In this document: positions 15,907 through 24,029 of the stretch, one piece after another | Layout of the letters: each line of letters opens with the position of its first letter | Numbering within the stretch: position 1 is the first letter of the stretch | Source: CALCHA01 sp035548175 | Lineage (GTDB): Bacteria > Planctomycetota > Phycisphaerae > WQYP01 | Reading direction: 5' to 3' | NCBI GenBank assembly: GCA_035548175.1 | Contig: DASZTO010000079.1 | Coordinates: 1-64,000, forward strand | DNA length: 64,000 nt | Program-made: the position numbers and the translations under genes | Notes under the pieces: generated by a model | What the model was told of the DNA's origin: nothing | What the model saw: the letters and a program-made list of their open reading frames with translations, nothing else | The model's database searches: none

Positions 15907-17877
15907 ATGTTCCTTCCCTCCGCGCAGGATCGCTCCGACGCGCGCACCTTGCCCGAAGCGCTCCGTGCGCATGCGGCCGGCCAGCCCGAGCGCCTGCTCT
16001 ACCGCTTCCTGCCCACCGGCGAGCCGCCCGCCCTCGAATGGACCTTCGCCGAAACCGATCGCCGCGCCCGCGCCGTCGCCGCGCGACTCCTCCACATCGG
16101 CGCTCCCGGTCGCCCCGTCCTGCTCGCCCATTCCGCCGGGCTCGACTTCATCGCCGGATTTCTCGGCACGCTCTACGCCGGCGCTATCGCCGTGCCCGTG
16201 CTCCCCCCGCGCGCCAACGGCCACGCCCGCCGCCCCGCCGCCGAACGCTTCGCCGCCATCCTCCACGCCGCCGATCCCGCCGCCATTCTTGCCTCCAGCG
16301 CCCTCGCCCCCGCGCTTGCCTGGACGCATCTCCCGCTGATCCCGCTCGACTCGCTTGACCCCGCCCCCGAGACGCTCGACCTCCCCGCGCCCGACCCCGC
16401 CGCCCCCGCCTGCATCCAGTTCACCTCCGGCACCTCCGGCACGCCGCGCGGCGTCATGCTTTCCCACGCGGCGCTGGTCGCCAATGCCCGCATGATCGCC
16501 GCCGCCTTCGGCCACACGCCCGAAAGCCGCGGCGTCATCTGGCTTCCACCGCACCACGACATGGGCCTCATCGGCGGAATCCTCCAGCCGCTGTTCGTCG
16601 GCTTTGAAGTCACGCTCATGCCCGCAACCGCGTTTCTTCAGCGCCCCATGCGCTGGCTTGAAGCGGTCAGCCGCCATCGCGCCACCACCAGCGGCGGCCC
16701 CACCTTCGCTTACGCCCTGTGCGCGCAGTCTCCCGCCGAACCCAAAGAGACGCTCGACCTTTCTTCCTGGGACGTCGCCTTCGTCGGCGCCGAACCCGTG
16801 CGCTCCGCCACGCTGCAACGCTTCGCCGGGCGCTTCGCCCCCAGCGGCTTTCGCGCCTCGGCCATGCTTCCCTGCTACGGCCTCGCCGAGGCCACCCTCA
16901 TGGTCTCCGCCGCGCCGCGCGGCGCGGGAATCCACGTCGCCGACTCCCCCGCCGGCGCGCCATGCGTCGATTGCGGACCCGCCGTCCCTCCCGCGGAAAT
17001 CCTCATCGTCGATCCCGCCACGCATGCGCCTCTCCCCGAAAACGCCGCCGGCGAAGTCTGGCTGCGCTCCCCCGCTCTCGGCGACGGCTACTGGCGCCGG
17101 CCCGATCTCACCCGCGACGCCTTCCACGCACAACTCCCCGGCGATCCATACCCCTGCCTCCGCACCGGCGATCTCGGCTTCCTTCGCGCAGGCCATCTCC
17201 ACATCACCGGCCGGCTCAAAGACCTGCTGATCGTCCGCGGCGTCAACCACATGGCCCACGACATCGAAGCCACCGCCGAGAGCGCTCATCCCGCGCTGCA
17301 ACCCGCGGGGTGCGCCGCCTTCGCGCTCAATACCGATGCCGGTGAGGCCGTCGCCCTCGCCTGCGAACTCCGCCGCGACCAGCGCCGTGAAGATCCCTCC
17401 ATCATCGTCCAGGCCATCCGTGACGCCATCGCGCAAACGCACGACCTCGAACTCGCCGCCATCCTCCTCCTGCCGCCGGGCGCCCTCCCGCGCACCACCA
17501 GCGGAAAAATCCAGCGCGCACTTTGCCGCGAGCGCCACCAAACCAACGCCTGGCAACCGCTCCACCTCTGGACCCCCGCCGCGTCCGACGCCCCATGCGC
17601 GCCCGGCCCCCCATCACTCGATCGGGCCGCCATCGCCCAGTGGCTCACCGCCCGCCTCGCGCGCGTCGCCAACATCCCCGCGCAGCAGATCGATCCGGCA
17701 GAGCCCATCGTCCGCTATGGCATCGGTTCCGCCGACGCCGTCGGTCTCGCTGGTGAAATCTCTGCCGCCCTCCACGTCGATCTGCCCGCCATGGCCCTGT
17801 GGGATTACCCCACCATCGCCGAGCTCGCCGGGCACCTCTCCCGCGAAATCGCCGGTCTGTCGGAGCAGCCCTCATGA
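15907..17877 (+). CDS. Fatty acyl-AMP ligase with C-terminal acyl carrier domain
   Basis: Predicted to activate a free fatty acid as acyl-AMP and transfer it to its own carrier domain. The start at 15907 gives 656 residues. The adenylation core has the P-loop-like IQFTSGTSGTPRGVMLSH (about 169), then WLPPHHDMGLIGG, YGLAEATLM, the TGDLGFL motif and ITGRLKDLLIVRGVN. The HHDMGLIG segment and the PRTTSGKIQR end resemble FadD32/DptE-type FAALs rather than CoA ligases. From about 575 a carrier domain follows with YGIGSADAVG, whose Ser608 should carry phosphopantetheine. The stop overlaps the P450 start (ATGA), and a PPTase able to prime the carrier is the third gene of the same operon. Confidence 0.92.
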   Translation: MFLPSAQDRSDARTLPEALRAHAAGQPERLLYRFLPTGEPPALEWTFAETDRRARAVAARLLHIGAPGRPVLLAHSAGLDFIAGFLGTLYAGAIAVPVLPPRANGHARRPAAERFAAILHAADPAAILASSALAPALAWTHLPLIPLDSLDPAPETLDLPAPDPAAPACIQFTSGTSGTPRGVMLSHAALVANARMIAAAFGHTPESRGVIWLPPHHDMGLIGGILQPLFVGFEVTLMPATAFLQRPMRWLEAVSRHRATTSGGPTFAYALCAQSPAEPKETLDLSSWDVAFVGAEPVRSATLQRFAGRFAPSGFRASAMLPCYGLAEATLMVSAAPRGAGIHVADSPAGAPCVDCGPAVPPAEILIVDPATHAPLPENAAGEVWLRSPALGDGYWRRPDLTRDAFHAQLPGDPYPCLRTGDLGFLRAGHLHITGRLKDLLIVRGVNHMAHDIEATAESAHPALQPAGCAAFALNTDAGEAVALACELRRDQRREDPSIIVQAIRDAIAQTHDLELAAILLLPPGALPRTTSGKIQRALCRERHQTNAWQPLHLWTPAASDAPCAPGPPSLDRAAIAQWLTARLARVANIPAQQIDPAEPIVRYGIGSADAVGLAGEISAALHVDLPAMALWDYPTIAELAGHLSREIAGLSEQPS

Positions 17878-19109
17878 GCGCCCAGCACGCCGACGTTCTC
17901 TTCAACCCGCTGCTGCCCGACTACCGCAACGATCCCTACCCCACGCTCCGCCGCCTCCGCACCGAAGACCCCGTGCACCACAGCCCCATGCTCGACGTCT
18001 GGGTGCTCACGCGCTATGCCGACGTCCTCGCCGCCCTGCGCGATCCGCACCTTTCCGCCAGCGTCAAAAACTGGCGCGGCTACGAGCGTTTTTATCTCCG
18101 TCCCGGCATCGCCGCCGACAACCTGCTCTACGAAATGTACGGCCGCTGGATGCTGCAGATCGACCCGCCCGACCACACGCGCCTGCGCAACCTCGTCAAC
18201 AAAGCCTTCACACCCGCCGCCGTCGAGCATATCCGCGGCCAGATCGCCCAGACCATCGACGCGCTTCTCGACGCCGCCCTTGCCAACGGCGCTACCCGCT
18301 TCGACGCCATCGCCCAATTTGCTTACCCGCTGCCGCTGATCGTCATCAACCAGATCATGGGCATCCCGCGGGAAGATGCCGAGAAGGTGAAAGCCTGGTC
18401 CGCCGCGCTGCTTCCCTCCTTCAGCCCCGCGCTTTCGATCGATGCGCTCACCCGCGTGAACACCGCCCTGGCCGAGTTCCGCGAGTATTTCCGCACGCTG
18501 GTCGAACGCCGCCGCAACGATCCCGGCCCCGACCTGCTCTCCGCGCTCATCCAGGCGCGCGACCAGGGCGACCGCCTCGATGATGACGAACTTCACGCCA
18601 CCGCCATCCTCCTTGCCTTCGCCGGCCACGCCAGCACCGTGCAAGCCCTCGGCAACCTCGTGCTGCACCTCGCCGACCCCGCGCAAATCGCCCTCCTGCG
18701 CGAGCAACCCAAACTCATCACCGCCGCTGTCGAAGAATCCCTCCGCCACCAGAGCCCCCTTCAACTGATCTACCGCACCACCACGCAGCCCTTCACCGCG
18801 GGCGAAAAAACCATCCCCGCCAACGAGCTGCTCTTCCTCTCCCTGCCCGCCGCCAACCGCGACCCCGAACGCTTCCCCGATCCCGACCGCTTCGACATCC
18901 AGCGCCCCGACAACCGCCATATCGCCTTCGGTTACGGCGGCCATTTCTGCGCCGGCGCCGCGCTCGCCCGCCTCGAACTCGCACTCGTCGCCGCCGCCTT
19001 CCTCAAACGCTTCCGCGCCTGGCGCCCCGACGGCCCCATCCCCCCGCGCGACGCCAACATCCTCTTCCGTGGCTTCCGCTCCCTTCCTCTCGCCGTCGAG
19101 CCCCCATGA
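17874..19109 (+). CDS. Cytochrome P450
   Basis: A soluble bacterial class I P450 of 411 residues. The I-helix oxygen-binding motif is AFAGHAST, the K-helix ExxR is EESLR, and the heme loop is FGYGGHFCAG with the axial thiolate Cys359. No membrane anchor is present. It is translationally coupled to the fatty acyl-AMP ligase upstream and the PPTase downstream. P450s in that setting can oxidise a substrate tethered to a carrier protein, as P450BioI does with acyl-ACP; so a carrier-bound fatty acyl chain is the likely substrate (inference). No ferredoxin or reductase gene lies nearby, so electrons must come from elsewhere. Confidence 0.94.
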   Translation: MSAQHADVLFNPLLPDYRNDPYPTLRRLRTEDPVHHSPMLDVWVLTRYADVLAALRDPHLSASVKNWRGYERFYLRPGIAADNLLYEMYGRWMLQIDPPDHTRLRNLVNKAFTPAAVEHIRGQIAQTIDALLDAALANGATRFDAIAQFAYPLPLIVINQIMGIPREDAEKVKAWSAALLPSFSPALSIDALTRVNTALAEFREYFRTLVERRRNDPGPDLLSALIQARDQGDRLDDDELHATAILLAFAGHASTVQALGNLVLHLADPAQIALLREQPKLITAAVEESLRHQSPLQLIYRTTTQPFTAGEKTIPANELLFLSLPAANRDPERFPDPDRFDIQRPDNRHIAFGYGGHFCAGAALARLELALVAAAFLKRFRAWRPDGPIPPRDANILFRGFRSLPLAVEPP

Positions 19110-19648
19110 TCCCTGCTGCCCATCCCATCGATCTCTGGCTGTTTCCGCATCCCGGAACGCGACGCATCGAGGTCCCGCTTCAGACACTCCTTTCCCGTTA
19201 CGTGCCCGGCCCCATCGACATCCGCCGCACGCCTTCCGGCAAGCCGCACCTCCATCCGCTCGCCGGCTGCCACTTCAGCATTTCGCACACCACCGGCCTT
19301 TCTATCATCGCAATCGCGCGGCTCCCATTGGGCGTGGATGTGGAATCACTCATGGCGCCCCCCGGAACGCTCGACGGCATCGTGCGCTATCTGCCCGCTC
19401 ACGATCGCCGACGCCTGCAACGCACCCCGCCCGCGCTGCGCAACACCGCGATCCTCACCGCCTGGACGCGCTTCGAAGCCCGCGCCAAAGCCGCCGGCCT
19501 CGGCGTCGCGCTGCTCGAAAATCCCTGCTCACCCGATCTTGATCGCTGGCAACTCCACCCCATCCCGCTGCCGGGCTACGCCGCCGCTCTGGCCATTCCC
19601 GCCCGCCACATGCGCCTTCGCACCCGCCAATGGCCCGACCCCCAATGA
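19106..19648 (+). CDS. 4'-phosphopantetheinyl transferase (Sfp type)
   Basis: Transfers phosphopantetheine from CoA to a Ser of a carrier domain. The product has 180 residues. Family signs: GKPHL in the substrate loop, FSISHTTG, the Mg-binding LGVDVE (Asp78, Glu80), and WTRFEARAK with Glu124 and Lys128 matching the WxxxEAxxK motif. It is shorter than Sfp (about 224), and the segment between the two Mg motifs is compact. ATGA overlap with the P450 makes it the last gene of a coupled trio, so its partner is probably the carrier domain of the acyl-AMP ligase. Its last 120 bases overlap the convergent acetyltransferase gene. Confidence 0.88.
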   Translation: MIPAAHPIDLWLFPHPGTRRIEVPLQTLLSRYVPGPIDIRRTPSGKPHLHPLAGCHFSISHTTGLSIIAIARLPLGVDVESLMAPPGTLDGIVRYLPAHDRRRLQRTPPALRNTAILTAWTRFEARAKAAGLGVALLENPCSPDLDRWQLHPIPLPGYAAALAIPARHMRLRTRQWPDPQ

Positions 19649-20182
19649 CGCCCCCATCGACGGATACACCTTCGCCGGCACCCCGATCGCCGTCGCTCCC
19701 GCCGGCACATCGCAAATCACCAGGCTGTTCGCCGCGATCTTCGCCCCATCCCCGATCCGCACCCCGCCCAGCACCGTCGCCGCCGCACCGATGAATACAT
19801 CATCCCCCACCACCGGCACCCCGGGATTGCTCGGGCTGGTCCCCAGCGTCACGCCATGCATGATCCCGCACCGATCGCCGATCCGCACCTCCGGATGAAT
19901 CAGCACCATGCCCGGATGAATGATGTGGAATTTCTCCCCGATCCGCGTGTGCCGATCCAGCGACACCCCGGTGATCATCGGCGTAAAAATCATCGCAAAG
20001 CCGTAAACCTTGTTGCCCACCCAGCGCATCGGCGTCGCCCGCATCCCCAGCACCCAGCGCCCGCAGTGATACACGGTCAGCGCCCACACCGCCCGATTGC
20101 GCCACGCCCCATGCACCGCGCGCGCACCGCGGATGTTCCGCCACGTCGCTCGCAGCGTCGGTCTGTCCGGATTCGCAGCCAT
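19529..20182 (-). CDS. Serine O-acetyltransferase-like hexapeptide-repeat acyltransferase
   Basis: A left-handed beta-helix acyltransferase of 217 residues. The hexapeptide region includes GEKFHIIHPGMVLIHPEV, CGIMHGVTLGTSP, VGDDVFIGAAATVLGGV and IGDGAKIAANSLV, then DVPAGATAIGVPAKV. This resembles CysE-type serine acetyltransferases, with the active-site HGVT motif, but lacks most of the CysE N-terminal helical domain, so the acceptor could instead be a sugar or polysaccharide. The start at ATG 20182 has AAGGGGG upstream; 20188 also fits. The last about 40 residues are Gly/Ala-rich and overlap the PPTase gene on the other strand. It lies 61 bases after the exolyase gene. Confidence 0.85.
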   Translation of the reverse strand: MAANPDRPTLRATWRNIRGARAVHGAWRNRAVWALTVYHCGRWVLGMRATPMRWVGNKVYGFAMIFTPMITGVSLDRHTRIGEKFHIIHPGMVLIHPEVRIGDRCGIMHGVTLGTSPSNPGVPVVGDDVFIGAAATVLGGVRIGDGAKIAANSLVICDVPAGATAIGVPAKVYPSMGASLGVGPLAGAKAHVAGGNGQSGGVARQRDGVELPAIKIG

Positions 20183-20243
20183 ACCCATACCCCCTTCTAT
20201 CGACCAGGCGGAGCGCTCCCCTGAACCCCGCCGCCGCCGCATC

Positions 20244-23024
20244 TTACCGCGAAATGCCCCGCGATTTTTCCCATTCCGGCAAAAAAGGCTTCGCCAGCTC
20301 CGTCACCTCCAGCGCATTGAGCGCCCACTGAATGCTCGCCACGCCATGCAACTGCCAGCCCGCCGACTTGCCCAGAAAATTCGGATCGGTCACCGGATGC
20401 ACCACCTCCGGCCCGGTGATCTTCACATCCGGCGCAATCTGCGTGTCAGGGCCAATCTTCGCATCACCCACCAGCTTGTCCCACGCCAGGCTCCCCAGCC
20501 GCTGGTCCTTCTTGATGTACGCCGCATAGGCCGCCCCGCGCGGCGCCGTCATCTGGTTCCCGCTGCTGGTCGCCACCGCCTCGCATACCTTCTCGAACCC
20601 GTCCCAGAATTCCGGATAATCGAACATCTGCTTCTCATCAAACAGAATCTCCGGCCCGCCAAAAATGATGTCGAAATAATTCGCGCCCAGCGGTCCGCCG
20701 TTGCTCCGCGCCACGATCGATTTCATCCCCGCCATCACCCGATCGCGCCACACCGGATCGCCCGTGCGCTCCCACTCCGTCGCCCAGTTGATCGAATAGC
20801 AGATCCACTCCAGGTTGAACGCCACGTTCGTATAGCGCGCCTCCATCGGCTTGCCATCTGAATAGGTCTGCGCCGCCGCCGCCGGTCCCCGCCGCGGCGC
20901 TTCCGTCGGCATCGGCATCGCCGCAAGCTGCGCCGGACTCGGCGCGGGCGTATTCCCCTGCAACCGCGGACCCTCCTCCGTCGGCACATAGTGCGACCCG
21001 TTGTACACCTGCAGCTTGTCGTACGTCAGGTCCGCATCCAGCTGCTCGCGCATCAAATCCCCTACCCGCTCGTCCCCGCCCGAGAGGTAATAGTAATACC
21101 TCTTCAGCATCGCATGGCTGATCCGCGGCTGCTTCGCCCCATCGCCCCAGTGATTCACGTTGTGCCGGGAACCCAAAGGCGCAAAAGGCCCCTCGTGATA
21201 CACATCCGTCTCGCTGGTATGCCGCGTCATCGCCTCGGCCATCCGAAATACATCCGCCTTCCCGCTGCGCAAAAACGTGTACCACAAAAACATGTCCGGC
21301 ATCAGCTCCGTGTTCGCCCACGCCCACCCGCCGATGTCATACCGCCAATCATGTCGGCCGAAATCATAGTTGTGCATGATGTCCCCGAAGTTCCAGAACC
21401 CATACCACGACCGCTCGTCCACCTCGTCGTGATAGAACGTGTAAAGCTGATCGAGCTGGTCCTCCACCCATTTGAGCGTCGGTGTCGAACGGTCCGGCAA
21501 ACTCCACACGCCGAACACCGGGATCGAATGGTAATACTCCGGCGTGCACACCAGTTCCGGCGGCGCCGCCGCTTCGTGCGCCATCGCCACCAGGTCCGTG
21601 TCGCTGGGAATCGCCGAAAACGCCCACAGCGTCATGTCCGTCGTGTGCGCCACGCCGCTCGCCGTCCCCCAGCCCGGCTTCCAATCCTCATAATTCGTCT
21701 GCAGTCCGTGCGGCTCGATGTCATACGTCCGCATATCCATCGCCGGCCCGTCCGGCGACCACAGCCACACCGTCAGCGTCCCCTCCGCCGTCGTCGCTTT
21801 GTTGATCTCCAGCGCCGCCGGATATTTTTGCCAGAAATCCTTCACCCCCACCGCGATCCCGCCCGAGACATCCCCCAGCACCGCCATCCCCAGCGACCGC
21901 TTGCCGTCGGTCACATGCAACCACGAGCTTTTGTCCTGCGTGCGCTTGTCGATGGAATAGCCGTTGGGGTTGGGCTGCGACAGTTTAAAATCGTTGTACA
22001 CCGCCACCGATTCCATCGCCGTCTGGTTGGGCAGTTGGGCCATGTTCGGCATCCGCTTCCCGGCGAGATGCGCCTCATACTGCTCCGGCGACAGCGCGTT
22101 GCGATACCCCGGCAACAACCGCACAGGCTGCCGCCACACGCCCGTCCCCTCCCCCACAAACCGCACGTGCCGGTTGTGCAATTCCTCCTTCAGCGGCACC
22201 CCGAACCGCAGCCCCATCCCCTGGATGAAATCCTTCTCCTGGTCCCCATCAAAAATGAACGAATGCACCATCCGCACCGCATCCGTCCCGGCATAAAAAT
22301 AAAACCGCATCACGAACGGCAAAAACGTCCGGCCCGGTTTGTCCACATTCGTCGCGACCGCCGCCGCATCTTCCGACTCCATCCCCTCCACCTTGATCAC
22401 CGCCCGCACCGGCCCGCTCTGTTCCACCGTCACCTTCGTCACACGGCTGGTGAACCCCACCGTCCGCAGGATTCCCTGCCCCTGCTGCGACCGGTCCTCC
22501 AACTGCACCACCAGCTCGCCGTTCTCCGCCACCGTCCGATCCCCGATCGCCAGCGACTGCATCACCGCCGATCCGCCCGGCACGAACCGGCAGTGCAATT
22601 CCCCACTATCGACCTCCACCCCGCTCCCATCCTCTTTGACCGTAATCGGCTGCGCCACCGCCGGCCCGCTGCCCACGCTCACCGTGAACGGCCCCTTCAA
22701 CGCCTCCGCGTTCCCCCCCGCCGCCGGCGCCACCCCCACCGCGCACCCGCTCCACTTGATCGACCCATCCGGCCAGTACGCCAGCGGCCAGCTTTGCATC
22801 GCCACCGCCTGCCCGTCCGCCCCGCGCAGCATTAAAGGATCGGCCTTGTGCACCGCCCCCTCCGGCCACGGCACGCCCCACTGCACGCCATCGGCCGCCG
22901 CCGGCACGCTGTCCAGCCAATGCACCGTCACCGGCGTCGCATGCTGCTGCTGCCCGAGGCAGGGCACTGCCCACGCCGTCAGCATCCCCGCCACCACCGC
23001 GCACCGCACCGCTTTCCATGCCAT
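20244..23024 (-). CDS. Exo-rhamnogalacturonan lyase, PL26/PcRGLX-like
   Basis: A 926-residue exported protein. Signal peptide: MAWKAVRCAVVAGMLTAWAV with cleavage after CLG. The domain order fits the PcRGLX family: N-terminal RIFT-like beta barrel (VTVHWLDSVPAAADGVQWGV), a second beta domain, then an (alpha/alpha) toroid with WYGFWNFGDIMHNYD, DIGGWAWANTELMPDMF, HNVNHWGDG and WATEWERTGD. PcRGLX-type lyases cut rhamnogalacturonan I backbones from the end, releasing unsaturated galacturonyl-rhamnose. It fits with the acetylesterases and rhamnosidase 12 kb away. The start is 23024, 23033 or 23063; I chose 23024 for the compact signal peptide and the GAGAGG upstream. Confidence 0.85.
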   Translation of the reverse strand: MAWKAVRCAVVAGMLTAWAVPCLGQQQHATPVTVHWLDSVPAAADGVQWGVPWPEGAVHKADPLMLRGADGQAVAMQSWPLAYWPDGSIKWSGCAVGVAPAAGGNAEALKGPFTVSVGSGPAVAQPITVKEDGSGVEVDSGELHCRFVPGGSAVMQSLAIGDRTVAENGELVVQLEDRSQQGQGILRTVGFTSRVTKVTVEQSGPVRAVIKVEGMESEDAAAVATNVDKPGRTFLPFVMRFYFYAGTDAVRMVHSFIFDGDQEKDFIQGMGLRFGVPLKEELHNRHVRFVGEGTGVWRQPVRLLPGYRNALSPEQYEAHLAGKRMPNMAQLPNQTAMESVAVYNDFKLSQPNPNGYSIDKRTQDKSSWLHVTDGKRSLGMAVLGDVSGGIAVGVKDFWQKYPAALEINKATTAEGTLTVWLWSPDGPAMDMRTYDIEPHGLQTNYEDWKPGWGTASGVAHTTDMTLWAFSAIPSDTDLVAMAHEAAAPPELVCTPEYYHSIPVFGVWSLPDRSTPTLKWVEDQLDQLYTFYHDEVDERSWYGFWNFGDIMHNYDFGRHDWRYDIGGWAWANTELMPDMFLWYTFLRSGKADVFRMAEAMTRHTSETDVYHEGPFAPLGSRHNVNHWGDGAKQPRISHAMLKRYYYYLSGGDERVGDLMREQLDADLTYDKLQVYNGSHYVPTEEGPRLQGNTPAPSPAQLAAMPMPTEAPRRGPAAAAQTYSDGKPMEARYTNVAFNLEWICYSINWATEWERTGDPVWRDRVMAGMKSIVARSNGGPLGANYFDIIFGGPEILFDEKQMFDYPEFWDGFEKVCEAVATSSGNQMTAPRGAAYAAYIKKDQRLGSLAWDKLVGDAKIGPDTQIAPDVKITGPEVVHPVTDPNFLGKSAGWQLHGVASIQWALNALEVTELAKPFLPEWEKSRGISR

Positions 23025-23294
23025 AATGTCCATCCTCTCGTTGCATCCTCCCCCCATTTTCAACGCGAACCGCCCGCGCCCGATTGCTCCCCCGGAACGG
23101 CCAAACTTTGCCTGTCTTCACACCCCCGCCATGCTGGTCGCGGTTTTCCGCTCTATCCCCGCGTTATATCTCCATAGATCGTGAGAAAATTCTTGCCACC
23201 CTCCCCAACTTGGGGTAGGTTTTCCCACAGCTTCCCTTCGGCGCTGCTTGGATTCCATCCCCGTTGCGTGCTCCGCGCTGATTTCCGGTGACTC
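23025..23294. promoter_or_regulatory. Divergent promoter region with a 13-base palindrome
   Basis: The region separates the exolyase (minus) and the PEP-CTERM gene (plus). It holds a perfect palindrome CCCCAA-C-TTGGGG at 23203-23215, 80 bases before the PEP-CTERM start, next to an AT-richer stretch at 23162-23193. It could be an operator. No clear -35/-10 pair is seen. Confidence 0.4.
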
Positions 23295-23963
23295 ATGACG
23301 CGCACTTTTTGCTCTCTCGCCATCGCTGGCGCGCTTCTGGTCGCCGCACCCCTTCTCGCCAGCCCCCTCGTGACCCTCTCCGCACAATCTGACAAAAGCT
23401 CCGTCAACGTCGGCGACACCTTCACCGTCACCGTCTCCGCTCAGGTCGCCAACGGCGCCCTCAACGACGGCCTCACCGCTTACAACATCGACCTCTATCC
23501 CACCACCAGCTCCCAACTCCAATTCCTCGGCGCAGCCAGCCAGAACTCCGGCATCTCCCTGAGCACCGGCAACTCCGATCCCGGCACCGGCGGCCTCCTC
23601 GGCGTCAGCGCCGTCTTCGATGCCCCCGGCATCGCCATCGGTTCCACCGTGCCCCTCTTCACCGTCACCGTCAAAGCCCTCGCTCCCGGCGCGACCACCG
23701 TCGCCGCCGGTCTGAGCGTCTATCCCAATGGCGCCGGCATCCCGCTGGAGCTCAATGTCTCCGGCGACTATGTCGCCGCGCCCGGCTCCGGCAACTTCTC
23801 CGTCGATACCTCCAACGCCATCGCCCATGTCTCGGTGGCCGTCCCCGAACCTTCCGCCGCCCTGTTCGTGCTGCCGGCGGTCGGGCTGTTCCTTCTGCGT
23901 CGTCGCCGTGCCCTCCCTGCCGTACTCCCCCTGCGTGCCCACGGTCGGGCGATTACTCCGTAA
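23295..23963 (+). CDS. PEP-CTERM anchored protein with a cohesin-like domain
   Basis: A 222-residue exported protein. A signal peptide covers about residues 1-23 (SLAIAGALLVAAPLLAS). The body (about 25-175) is beta-rich: SSVNVGDTFTVTVSAQV, AYNIDLYPTTSSQLQFLGAA, IGSTVPLFTVTVKAL. That order resembles cohesin domains. The end is VPEPSAALFVLPAVGLFLL followed by RRRR, a canonical PEP-CTERM signal (PEP motif, membrane helix, basic cluster) recognised by exosortase. Sixty-six bases separate it from the giant gene on the same strand, which carries two dockerin-like modules, so it may be its surface receptor. The cohesin call is by eye; the PEP-CTERM tail is clear. Confidence 0.82.
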   Translation: MTRTFCSLAIAGALLVAAPLLASPLVTLSAQSDKSSVNVGDTFTVTVSAQVANGALNDGLTAYNIDLYPTTSSQLQFLGAASQNSGISLSTGNSDPGTGGLLGVSAVFDAPGIAIGSTVPLFTVTVKALAPGATTVAAGLSVYPNGAGIPLELNVSGDYVAAPGSGNFSVDTSNAIAHVSVAVPEPSAALFVLPAVGLFLLRRRRALPAVLPLRAHGRAITP

Positions 23964-24029
23964 GTCCATCCTTTCCGAATCGACCAGGCTTGTATTGCGG
24001 TCGCCGGAAGCCAGTGTTGTGGGAACTCT

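Noticed and set aside
15889..17565. Minus-strand frame opposite the acyl-AMP ligase
   Set aside because: Gly-rich shadow with no domain; the plus strand has all the adenylation motifs.
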